From: CAZLGO01 sp964559295
GTDB lineage: Archaea; Methanobacteriota; Methanobacteria; Methanobacteriales; Methanobacteriaceae
Assembly: GCA_964559295.1 (NCBI GenBank)
Contig: CAZLGO010000055.1
Span: 1-12,365 of the forward strand
DNA: 12,365 nt
Direction of reading: 5' to 3'
Part shown: piece after piece, positions 1-6,878 of the stretch
How the letters are laid out: the number at the start of each line of letters is the position of its first letter
Position numbering within the stretch: position 1 is the first letter of the stretch
Position numbers and translations under genes: made by a program
The notes under the pieces: model-generated
Databases searched by the model: none
What the model saw: only the letters and a program-made list of their open reading frames with translations
Told to the model about the DNA's origin: nothing

Positions 1-41
1 TACATAAAACTTGCTAAACCAAACCGAAAAACTTAGGTTTT

Positions 42-386
42 TCAAAATTCTCTGATAGATTTATTCTGGAATGATAATATATAAAATTTTATTCCTCTTA
101 TAAGTTTTATTCCTTTTTTCTGTTTCCAGAAAATATTCAAACGATTATCCACAGCTAAAATGTTTCCTTCTCTTGTTTCGTTATTAGATTGGCACAATTC
201 AACTTTTTTATCTTTTAATTTCCTTAACCCACTAACTAATATATTATTTTCCTTATCCTTTGGAGCTGATTTTTCTGCTATCTTTTTTTATGACATCTTT
301 ATTGCTTCAGCTCTGATCCTATTTAAATCCTTAGTTCCTATCACATATAGTCCTTTGGAGAATTCTCGATATAACTTATAAAACAT
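42..386 (-). pseudogene. Unrecognised short gene with one in-frame stop, probably decaying
   Basis: Read on the minus strand, an ATG at 386-384 opens a frame that would give 114 residues up to a TGA at 44-42. It is broken by a single TAA at 290-288, after residue 32. Upstream are a GAAGG-like ribosome-binding sequence and a TATA-like site (470-461). The upstream part starts MFYKLYREFSKGLYVIGTKD and the downstream part is lysine-rich, with a short stretch reading NILAVDNRLNIFW. I recognise no family. Continuation of the frame past one stop suggests a recently inactivated gene, or a sequencing error, rather than chance. The plus-strand 73-codon frame opposite it (160-381) has no ribosome-binding site and is treated as its shadow. 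In AT-rich DNA a 115-codon frame with one stop is only modest evidence. Confidence 0.35.
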
Positions 387-460
387 GATTATAATCCTTC
401 TATCTTTTTCATGTTTGAACGGTTCTATCGTTAACGTCCTTCTTTAAAGCAAACCGGCTA

Positions 461-475
461 CATTTATAAATCTAA
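461..475 (-). promoter_or_regulatory. Possible BRE/TATA element for the 42-386 reading frame
   Basis: On the minus strand a CTTTAGA stretch is followed by TTTATAAATG (470-461), matching the archaeal BRE plus TATA layout. Transcription would begin near 440-436, about 50 bases before the ATG at 386. It diverges from the candidate lonB promoter about 80 bases away. Consensus match only. Confidence 0.3.
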
Positions 476-542
476 AGTTAGTTATCAAAGATTATAAAGG
501 GTCAGTATAATCAATAAGCTGAAATTCCAATGCAACCAAAAG

Positions 543-563
543 CGAAAAGTAAATATATAAAAA
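543..563 (+). promoter_or_regulatory. Likely lonB promoter (BRE + TATA)
   Basis: A purine-rich CGAAAAG (543-549) precedes AAATATATAAAAA (551-563), a good archaeal BRE/TATA pair. The start site would fall near 582-586, giving a leader of about 85 bases before lonB. That leader contains a 27-codon GTG-started frame (583-666) in phase with lonB, ended by a TAG two codons before the lonB ATG. It may be chance. Confidence 0.45.
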
Positions 564-669
564 ATAAACAAAGTATTCGTAGGTGGAGAACACGTTAATT
601 CTATTTGAAAAACATTATTATAAGAATTATAATGTAAAAATAATTCAATTAAGGAGGTTATTATAGTTT

Positions 670-2553
670 ATGAGCAGTTCAACCACTTCATTAAATTTAG
701 GGGATTACAGGACATCTAACGATATAAAGGTTCCTGAAAGGATTATTGATCAAATTATAGGTCAGGAAGAGGCAGTAGAGACCATAAAAAAAGCCGCAAA
801 GCAGAAAAGAAACGTTTTGTTGATTGGAGAGCCTGGAGTAGGTAAATCGATGCTTGCAATGGCAATGGCAGAACTTCTACCTTCAGAGGAACTTCAGGAT
901 ATCTTGATTTATCCAAACATGGAGGATAGCAACAATCCAATAGTTGGTGTTGTACCTAGGGGAGAAGGGAAGAAGATCGTTTCAAGATACAAAAAAAAGG
1001 CAAAGGTAGAAGAAGAGAAAAAAAACATGTTTACAATGCTGATAATCACCTTTATAATTATGATTGGATTCATGCTACAACAATTTTTAGCAGCTATAAT
1101 AGCTGCAGGAATTGTTTTTTTAGCCCTTCAGCAGATGAAATCCAGATCATCTGTTATGGTTCCAAAACTTTTGGTAAACAATGAAAATAATACTAAAGCC
1201 CCTTTTGTTGATGCAACAGGAGCACATGCTGGAGCTCTTTTAGGGGATGTAAGACATGATCCATATCAATCGGGTGGATTAGGAACCCCAGCCCACGAAA
1301 GGGTTGAAGCAGGGATGATACATAGATCACACAAAGGGGTTCTTTTCATAGATGAGATGTCAACCATGAAAATGAAAACCCAACAAGAACTTCTAACAGC
1401 GATGCAAGAGAAAAAATACTCAATAACCGGACAAAGCGAGACAAGCAGTGGAGCGATGGTAAGAACCCAGCAGGTACCTTGTGATTTTGTGCTTGTAGCA
1501 GCCGGGAACCTCGAAGCATTGAAGGGCATGCATCCTGCTCTAAGATCCAGGATAAGAGGATATGGTTACGAAGTTTATATGAAGGATACAATGCCAGATA
1601 CGCCGGAGAATAGGGAAAAACTGGTCCAATTTGTGGCACAAGAGGTTAAAAAAGATGAGAAGATACCGCATTTTAGTAAGGAAGCCGTCACAGAAATCAT
1701 AAGAGAAGCTCAAAGGAGGGCTGGTAAAAAAGATTCCTTAACTTTGAGACTGAGGGATTTAGGAGGGCTTGTAAGGGCTGCAGGAGATATTGCAAAAGGA
1801 GAAGGTGCAGAATATGTCACGGTTGAACATGTTGTAAAGGCCAAAAAACTTGCAAGAACTCTCGAACAGCAGATCGCGGATCGTTATATAACTCAAAAGA
1901 AAAAATACAGGGTTTTCAAATCAGAAGGGCAGGAGATAGGCAGAGTAAATGGTCTTGCAATAATTGGGGACAGAAGCGGTATAATACTTCCAATAGTAGC
2001 AGAGGCTGCTCCAGCCCAAAGCAAAGAGGAAGGTAAGATAATTGCAACAGGTAAACTTGGAGATATTGCAAAAGAAGCTGTTCAGAATGTAAGCGCTCTT
2101 ATTAAAAAACATACAGGAACAGACATATCGAACTACGACATCCACATACAGTTTCTGCAGGCTTATGAAGGTGTTGAGGGAGACAGTGCAAGCATTTCAG
2201 TTGCCACAGCAGTTGTCTCGGCCCTTGAAGGTGTTCCAGTGGATCAGTCAGTTGCACTTACTGGTTCACTGAGTGTGAGGGGAGATGTTCTTCCAGTAGG
2301 TGGTGTAACTGGCAAAATAGAAGCTGCAGCAGAGGCTGGGGTTAAGAAGGTTTTAATACCAAAAGCAAATATGCAAGATGTCTTAATCGAGAAAAAATAC
2401 GAAGATATAGTGGAAATCACTCCTGTTGAGACTTTAAGTGATGTGTTGAAACATTCCTTAGTTGGAAAAGGTAAGAAGAGCCTTCTTGAGAAGATGCGAG
2501 AGATCGGCGAAATAATGCCAAAGGGTATTTTGCAGAAGCCTACGACCCATTAA
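670..2553 (+). CDS. lonB: Archaeal Lon protease, LonB type, membrane-anchored
   Basis: ATP-dependent serine protease of 627 residues, near the usual length for archaeal LonB. It degrades damaged or regulatory proteins at the cytoplasmic face of the membrane. The AAA+ module has Walker A GEPGVGKS (53-60), a two-helix membrane insertion about 120-153 lying between Walker A and Walker B as is typical of LonB, Walker B GVLFIDEM (223-230), the sensor-1 asparagine N280 and arginines near 292-294. The C-terminal Lon proteolytic domain has GDSAS with catalytic S506 and K549 in GGVTGKIEAA. The start is the first ATG, preceded by AAGGAGGT (651-658) 11 bases away and by an in-frame TAG at 664-666. The gene stands alone and converges on prs. 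All catalytic motifs are intact. Confidence 0.96.
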   Translation: MSSSTTSLNLGDYRTSNDIKVPERIIDQIIGQEEAVETIKKAAKQKRNVLLIGEPGVGKSMLAMAMAELLPSEELQDILIYPNMEDSNNPIVGVVPRGEGKKIVSRYKKKAKVEEEKKNMFTMLIITFIIMIGFMLQQFLAAIIAAGIVFLALQQMKSRSSVMVPKLLVNNENNTKAPFVDATGAHAGALLGDVRHDPYQSGGLGTPAHERVEAGMIHRSHKGVLFIDEMSTMKMKTQQELLTAMQEKKYSITGQSETSSGAMVRTQQVPCDFVLVAAGNLEALKGMHPALRSRIRGYGYEVYMKDTMPDTPENREKLVQFVAQEVKKDEKIPHFSKEAVTEIIREAQRRAGKKDSLTLRLRDLGGLVRAAGDIAKGEGAEYVTVEHVVKAKKLARTLEQQIADRYITQKKKYRVFKSEGQEIGRVNGLAIIGDRSGIILPIVAEAAPAQSKEEGKIIATGKLGDIAKEAVQNVSALIKKHTGTDISNYDIHIQFLQAYEGVEGDSASISVATAVVSALEGVPVDQSVALTGSLSVRGDVLPVGGVTGKIEAAAEAGVKKVLIPKANMQDVLIEKKYEDIVEITPVETLSDVLKHSLVGKGKKSLLEKMREIGEIMPKGILQKPTTH

Positions 2554-2555
2554 TC

Positions 2556-2592
2556 ATTATTTGATTTATTTCGTTGTATTTCTAAAGTTTTT
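2556..2592 (+). terminator. T-rich termination region after lonB
   Basis: Directly after the lonB stop the plus strand carries closely spaced T tracts (TTTGATTTATTTCG and later TTTTT at 2588-2592), the usual form of archaeal intrinsic termination. No stable hairpin is evident. The 83-base gap lies between convergent genes, so both transcripts should end here. Confidence 0.35.
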
Positions 2593-2623
2593 GAATTCGA
2601 ATGTGGCAGCGGTTTTCAAACTC

Positions 2624-2636
2624 CAAAAAATTAAAA
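2624..2636 (-). terminator. T-tract terminator after prs
   Basis: On the minus strand, bases just downstream of the prs stop read TTTTAATTTTTT (A6 on the plus strand at 2625-2630). This is consistent with oligo-T termination of the archease-rtcB-prs transcripts. Confidence 0.35.
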
Positions 2637-3503
2637 TTATCCCAACCTCTTCAGAGCATCAGCAATCAAAGGAGCCACAGATATCACACTAACATCTGAT
2701 GAAAGCGTATCTGTTGCAACGACATCGTCAACACCAGTTGTAAAAATTCTAAGTAGTGCATCCTCAACCAAAACCGCATGTACACAAGCTACAACAATTT
2801 TTTCGGCGCCTTGTCTTTCTAAGATGCTGGAAGCACCTACTATCGTACCTCCAGTACTTATGATATCATCGATTATGACAGCTTGCATTCCCTTAATATC
2901 AATACTTTTTGGTTTGGTTTCTACGATCTTGGGAGATATCCTCTGCTTTTCCAAATAATCATACCTACAGCCTATAACTCCTGCAACTTCCTTGGCATGC
3001 TTTAAGGCACCCTCATCTGGCGCAATTATTATCGGATCGTCTAAGAAATCTTTGATATAATCTGCAATGAGGGGCATTGCAGATAGATTATAAGCTGGAA
3101 CACTGAAAAATTCTGTTATATGATCTTGGTGCAGATTGATGGAAAATATCTGAGATGCTCCTGCAGCTTCAAGGATTTCTGCGATTATTTTGGCAGATAC
3201 TGCTTCACCACCCTTAAATTGTTTGTCCTGCCTTGCATATCCAAAATAAGGAATTACGACTTTTATTTTTTCGGCGCCCATATTTTTTAAGTTTTTAAGA
3301 ATAAGGAAGAGTTCAACGAGATTTTCATCTTGTGGATATCCAGTTGATTGGATTACAATCACTTCGTCTTCAAGTTCTCCTTTTATTCTGATGTATCGCT
3401 CACCATCTGGGAATTTTTTAGTCTCCATTGGTACAAGAGTGTCTTCAAGTTCCCAGGCAACCTTTGCGGCTAATTTTTGTGAAGCAGATCCTCCTATTAT
3501 CAA
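2637..3503 (-). CDS. prs: Ribose-phosphate diphosphokinase (PRPP synthetase), archaeal class
   Basis: Makes phosphoribosyl pyrophosphate from ribose 5-phosphate and ATP for nucleotide, histidine and tryptophan synthesis in the cytoplasm. The 288-residue length matches the short archaeal form. Visible motifs are FPDGERYIRI (31-40), the ATP-binding flexible loop region PYFGYARQDKQFKGGE (85-100), SINLHQDHI (121-129), the ribose-phosphate segment PDEGALKHA (162-170), and the PRPP-binding signature IIDDIISTGGT (210-220). The start is a TTG (3503-3501) with GGTGA four bases upstream; in-frame TAA of rtcB is only five codons upstream and there is no ATG between. Translation is therefore probably coupled to rtcB, 12 bases away and in the same reading frame. 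Catalytic residues appear intact. Confidence 0.95.
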   Translation of the reverse strand: MIIGGSASQKLAAKVAWELEDTLVPMETKKFPDGERYIRIKGELEDEVIVIQSTGYPQDENLVELFLILKNLKNMGAEKIKVVIPYFGYARQDKQFKGGEAVSAKIIAEILEAAGASQIFSINLHQDHITEFFSVPAYNLSAMPLIADYIKDFLDDPIIIAPDEGALKHAKEVAGVIGCRYDYLEKQRISPKIVETKPKSIDIKGMQAVIIDDIISTGGTIVGASSILERQGAEKIVVACVHAVLVEDALLRIFTTGVDDVVATDTLSSDVSVISVAPLIADALKRLG

Positions 3504-3515
3504 GAAATCACCAAC

Positions 3516-4964
3516 TTATCCTTTGGCAACCCCAAGAGGTACCATTCTACCAACCATTCTCGATATACCTGCCTCATGTGAAATTCTCACAACATCATCA
3601 ACCTTTTTATAGGCTCCTGGTGCTTCTTCTGCTACAACAGGCATTGAAGTTGCTCTTACGATAATCCCTCTCTCTTCTAAAGCGTTTTTAACTTTTTCAC
3701 CTCGATATGTCCTTTTAGCCGCAGCTCTGCTCATCTTCCGTCCTGCTCCATGGGCGGTAGATCCAAAGGTCTCATCCATAGCTATATCTGTTCCAACAAG
3801 TATATAGGAAGCTGTACCCATGGTTCCCGGGATTAAGACAGGTTGTCCAACGTCTCTGTAATCCTTCGGAATTTCTTCTCTTCCAGCTCCAAAAGATCTT
3901 GTAGCTCCTTTCCTGTGGACATACACCTCTCTTTTTTTTCCTTTTATTTTATGAAACTCTTTTTTTGCAATGTTGTGAGCTACATCATAAACGATGTTCA
4001 TTTCCATATCCTCAGCGTCTCGTCCATAGACCTGTTCAAAGGATTCTCGAACCCAATGTACGATCATCTGCCTGTTTGCCCATGCATAGTTCGCAGCAGC
4101 AGCCATTGCCTTAAAATAATCCTGAGCTTCGTTAGAATCTGCAGGTGCACAAGCTAATTGACGATCTGGAAGTTGTATACCATATCTTTTAACAGCTCTA
4201 TCCATAACTCTAAGATAATCTGAGCATATCTGATGACCACATCCCCTTGATCCTGTGTGAATCAAAACGGTAATATCTCCTTCACCTATCCCAAAAACAT
4301 CTGCAACTTCTCTATCAAAAATTTTATCCACCTTTTCAATCTCTAAAAAGTGATTTCCAGAACCTAAAGACCCCAACTGTGGTATTCCTCTGGTCTTTGC
4401 CTTATCACTGACTTTGCTTGAATCTGCAGCATCCATGTTTCCGTTCTCTTCCAGATATTTAAGATCTTCTTCCCATCCATATCCATTCTCCACAGCCCAT
4501 CTTGCACCATTATCCAAAACTTCATCTATCTCTTCTTTTGAAAGCCTTATTTTTCCTTTACTTCCAACTCCTGATGGTACATTCCTAAATAGGGAATCTA
4601 CAAGTTGCTTAATTTTTGGTCTTACTTCCTCTTCGGTCAGATTTGTTCTTAACAATCGAACACCGCAGTTTATATCAAAACCAACTCCACCAGGGCTTAT
4701 AATTCCAGTATTTACATCAAATGCTGCAACACCACCAATACAAAATCCATATCCAAAATGAATATCAGGAAGTCCAATAGAAAACTTTTGAATCCCTGGC
4801 AGGCATGCGACATTTGCAACCTGATCTATTGCTCCCTTCTCAACTTCTTTTATGGCTTTATCATCTAAATATATCCTCCCTGGGACTCTCATCCTTTCTT
4901 TATAATCTGTTGGAATCTCCCATACGCAATCTCTTATTTTTTTTAAATTCTCTTCCATGTTCAT
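3516..4964 (-). CDS. rtcB: tRNA-splicing ligase RtcB (GTP-dependent 3'-phosphate RNA ligase)
   Basis: Joins RNA 2',3'-cyclic phosphate or 3'-phosphate ends to 5'-OH ends using GTP and Mn2+. In archaea it ligates tRNA exons after intron removal. The 482-residue length matches archaeal RtcB, and no intein is present. From this start, metal and guanylate ligands are visible at D97 and C100 (FDINCGVR), N204, H205 and E208 (GSGNHFLE), H236 (IHTGSRG), H330 (VYDVAHN) and the guanylylated H405 (STAHGAGR), with the terminal GVAKG conserved. I start at ATG 4964-4962, preceded by GGGGGAT five bases away. A TTG at 4985 would add seven residues but lies at or upstream of the expected transcription start. 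Archease, the activating partner, is the next gene upstream. Confidence 0.96.
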   Translation of the reverse strand: MNMEENLKKIRDCVWEIPTDYKERMRVPGRIYLDDKAIKEVEKGAIDQVANVACLPGIQKFSIGLPDIHFGYGFCIGGVAAFDVNTGIISPGGVGFDINCGVRLLRTNLTEEEVRPKIKQLVDSLFRNVPSGVGSKGKIRLSKEEIDEVLDNGARWAVENGYGWEEDLKYLEENGNMDAADSSKVSDKAKTRGIPQLGSLGSGNHFLEIEKVDKIFDREVADVFGIGEGDITVLIHTGSRGCGHQICSDYLRVMDRAVKRYGIQLPDRQLACAPADSNEAQDYFKAMAAAANYAWANRQMIVHWVRESFEQVYGRDAEDMEMNIVYDVAHNIAKKEFHKIKGKKREVYVHRKGATRSFGAGREEIPKDYRDVGQPVLIPGTMGTASYILVGTDIAMDETFGSTAHGAGRKMSRAAAKRTYRGEKVKNALEERGIIVRATSMPVVAEEAPGAYKKVDDVVRISHEAGISRMVGRMVPLGVAKG

Positions 4965-5000
4965 AAAATATCCCCCAAAGGCCAATGTATCAATGTAAAC

Positions 5001-5010
5001 AATTTATAAG
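5001..5010 (-). promoter_or_regulatory. Likely rtcB promoter (TATA box)
   Basis: The minus strand reads CTTATAAATT at 5010-5001. Transcription about 25 bases downstream would begin near 4980, leaving a short leader of about 16 bases that contains the GGGGGAT ribosome-binding sequence of rtcB. The fit suggests rtcB-prs has its own promoter despite following archease. Consensus match only. Confidence 0.45.
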
Positions 5011-5248
5011 GTATAGTTGGTCAGAACAATTTTTGTAACTCTTGACTTAAAAACTTTGATTTTGATATATGTGATTTCTGAAATTACCTTTGTAAATTTA
5101 GAGTATTGGCTTCATTTTTATTAAAGTTCCTTTAACTATCTCTTCAAAGATTGCCGTAAAAGTTATTTCACGTCAAAGCTTCCATAAAAATAAAGTTTAT
5201 CAAAAGATAGGTGCTTCATAAATTGTTTCATCACTTTCTAAAAGGTTG

Positions 5249-5668
5249 TTAGATGTCTAATATAACTTGAACCATATACCCATCTTTCTTTTTTACATCC
5301 ATCATGTGATATGTAACAGCCTTTACCTCGTCTCTACTTTCATGGATATCTGGATCGAATTCCTCACCCCAAACAGTGCCATTTAGGGAATATTCACCAT
5401 TTTTTTTCCTTATTCTGACCTCAAATTCTGAAAACACAAGGTACTCAGAATCGTATATAACAAGAAGTTCGGTAAGCCAATCATACAAAAGAGCATATTC
5501 ATCTTCTGATTCCACATAGATCTTTTTTTTTATTTTGGGTTTTACCTTGGTGGTATCTGTAATTACCTCAAACATGGCAAGTGCAGCATTCTCAAATACC
5601 TCTTCAAGACTGCCTCCATAAGCTCTGTAGCCAACATCTGCCGTGACATCGAAAAATTCAAATTTCAA
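5249..5668 (-). CDS. Archease, RtcB activator
   Basis: Small acidic protein (139 residues, family-typical) that speeds RtcB guanylylation and permits multiple ligation turnovers. Family features are the N-terminal FDVTADVGYRAYG (5-17, containing the conserved TAD), SLEEVFENAALAMFEV (20-35), a central LLYDWLTELLVIYD (60-73), and EVKAVTYHMMDVK (114-126), ending in the conserved acidic LDI. The position often occupied by histidine in HTAD is valine here; from memory some archaeal archeases share this, so I do not read it as loss of function. The start is TTG (5668-5666), supported by GAGGT (5680-5676) seven bases upstream. The next gene in the same direction, 284 bases downstream, is rtcB, the well-known partner pairing. 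Confidence 0.93.
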   Translation of the reverse strand: MKFEFFDVTADVGYRAYGGSLEEVFENAALAMFEVITDTTKVKPKIKKKIYVESEDEYALLYDWLTELLVIYDSEYLVFSEFEVRIRKKNGEYSLNGTVWGEEFDPDIHESRDEVKAVTYHMMDVKKKDGYMVQVILDI

Positions 5669-5773
5669 TTATATAACCTCTTTAAAATTCTCTCATTCAT
5701 TTTTAGTCTCTGCTCCTATTTCAACTTTTGGTGTATCTCATTTGGTCCAGTAATTTTTATTCTGTCGTGTAAC

Positions 5774-5790
5774 GGTTTATACACATTTGA
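5774..5790 (-). promoter_or_regulatory. Possible archease promoter
   Basis: The minus strand reads TCAAATG followed by TGTATAAACC between 5790 and 5774, a BRE/TATA-like pair. A start near 5752 would give a leader of about 85 bases before the archease TTG. Weak evidence from consensus alone. Confidence 0.25.
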
Positions 5791-5804
5791 AATCCGTATT
5801 TGAC

Positions 5805-6314
5805 TTATTCTTTACTAAACATCTTTTCTGCTGGACAACCGATCTCTCTTTGTTTGCAGTATTTACAGGCAAACGATCCTCTTATAATTGCATTGCCACC
5901 AAAATATACAATGACTAAAATTGCCAGTATTGCCACAATAAGCCAGTTAAAATTTTTTAAAAGGAATATAATCCCACCGATTATGGGAAACATGATGACC
6001 ATAAAATCTGGTAGCATCTTAAACCAAGAAAGTTCCATCTCAGCGAATTTCTCTGGATTACCTTTTTTGAAAAAGAAAGGACATAACTTGCCTCTACCTA
6101 ACCCACAGATCTTGCCATAATAATAGCAATTTACACAACTTTTTCTGAGGATTTCAATTTCAACCCAAATACAATAAAGAAGATAGAGCGCTGAAAATAT
6201 AATTCCGAATCCTGCCAAAATGTAGGCTCCCATGATATAGACAGATATAGAAAGAAAATTGAATAAAAGGACTATCCATAAGGTAAAATTTTCATAGGTT
6301 ATTTCCTTTTTCAT
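5805..6314 (-). CDS. Cysteine-rich four-helix membrane protein of unknown function
   Basis: The 169-residue protein has two hydrophobic hairpins, about residues 12-30 with 31-50, and about 102-119 with 122-140. Each is followed by a cysteine cluster. The first reads CVNCYYYGKICGLGRGKLC (C60, C63, C70, C78) and continues into a basic FFKKG. The second reads CKYCKQREIGC (C150, C153, C160). Both clusters follow their hairpins, so they should lie on the same side of the membrane. The spacing suggests zinc or Fe-S binding, but no catalytic family is recognised. The ATG is preceded by GTGG six bases upstream and an AATTATAGA TATA-like site near 6349, giving a very short leader. Archease lies 136 bases downstream with its own candidate promoter, so co-transcription is uncertain. 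The reading frame and the paired cysteines argue strongly for a real gene. Confidence 0.8.
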   Translation of the reverse strand: MKKEITYENFTLWIVLLFNFLSISVYIMGAYILAGFGIIFSALYLLYCIWVEIEILRKSCVNCYYYGKICGLGRGKLCPFFFKKGNPEKFAEMELSWFKMLPDFMVIMFPIIGGIIFLLKNFNWLIVAILAILVIVYFGGNAIIRGSFACKYCKQREIGCPAEKMFSKE

Positions 6315-6682
6315 ATTATACCACTTAGTTTAATGTTTATTATGATCTATAATTTCATCATAAAGCTGATTACAGATAAATCTTTGCATTATATGAATTT
6401 TCAAGTCTAAGGATAGATTTACAAAGTTTTTATGCGAAGTACCATCGAATTAAATGATTTTGGCCTGTTTAGCATAAGTGTCTTCTAAATATTTACAATA
6501 ATAAAGCATATCTAATGTTTATGGTATTTATCCTTCGTATTTAATAAAATTCAGATCATAAATGAAATTCCATAGCTGGATCAAAAAATAAACATATCCC
6601 AGGCGAAAGTGGTAAGGGTTAAGATTTGATCAAAGAATTTAAAGACAAAGGGATCTGAGTTTAAGTTGATTGGGCGGTATTT
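6315..6682. other. AT-rich intergenic region with no clear gene
   Basis: No convincing gene, tRNA or repeat array is visible across these 368 bases. It should contain the promoter of the minus-strand membrane protein at its left end and that of the small plus-strand frame at its right end (AATTTAAAG near 6636-6644). It includes very short frames only, such as one of 18 codons at 6432-6488. A 14-base motif (6525-6538) recurs exactly at 9610-9623. Confidence 0.5.
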
Positions 6683-6781
6683 ATGGTGGATCTAAGACAA
6701 ATACATTGGAAGGAAATATTGATAGGATTTATTGTAGGAATTCTAATAACTATAATGATCAAAATGAGTATAAAACCTTAA
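6683..6781 (+). CDS. Candidate small single-pass membrane protein (32 residues)
   Basis: An ATG at 6683 opens 32 codons ending in TAA at 6779-6781. The peptide has a short polar head (MVDLRQIHWKE), one strongly hydrophobic helix (ILIGFIVGILITIMI) and a basic tail (KMSIKP), the layout of an inner-membrane microprotein. A GGGCGGT stretch lies four bases upstream as a weak ribosome-binding site, and AATTTAAAG at 6636-6644 is a possible TATA element. It ends 97 bases before the Cas4-like nuclease on the same strand, but that gene has its own TATA site in between. I recognise no family. Short hydrophobic frames arise by chance in AT-rich DNA, so this remains a candidate. Confidence 0.35.
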   Translation: MVDLRQIHWKEILIGFIVGILITIMIKMSIKP

Positions 6782-6821
6782 TTTATTAGATTTTTCAAGT
6801 TTTAAGGTTATTCATTCGAAA

Positions 6822-6840
6822 ACTTCAAATTTTATATAAA
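6822..6840 (+). promoter_or_regulatory. Likely promoter of the Cas4-like nuclease gene
   Basis: ACTTCAAAT followed by TTTATATAAA (6831-6840) fits a BRE/TATA pair. Transcription would start near 6860-6864, leaving 15-20 bases before the ATG at 6879. No Shine-Dalgarno sequence is present, so the mRNA probably has a very short or nearly absent leader. Confidence 0.45.
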
Positions 6841-6878
6841 ATTAATGTATAATGTCTTATTAAGTAAAAGTGTTAAAT

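Noticed and set aside
160..381. 73-codon plus-strand frame
   Set aside because: It has no ribosome-binding site and lies opposite a better-supported, though broken, minus-strand frame with a promoter-like site.
5190..5245. GTGATGA C-box-like sequence downstream of archease on the minus strand
   Set aside because: No D box partner is found within a plausible distance, so a guide RNA is not supported.
6339..6362. Possible C/D box small RNA on the minus strand (a TGATGA C-box-like sequence)
   Set aside because: No matching CUGA D box or internal C'/D' pair occurs at suitable spacing; the bases are better explained as promoter of the membrane protein gene.
6598..6625. Sequence reading PGESGKG, like a Walker A loop remnant
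   Set aside because: The frame closes at once with TAA and has no flanking NTPase sequence, so it is most likely coincidence.
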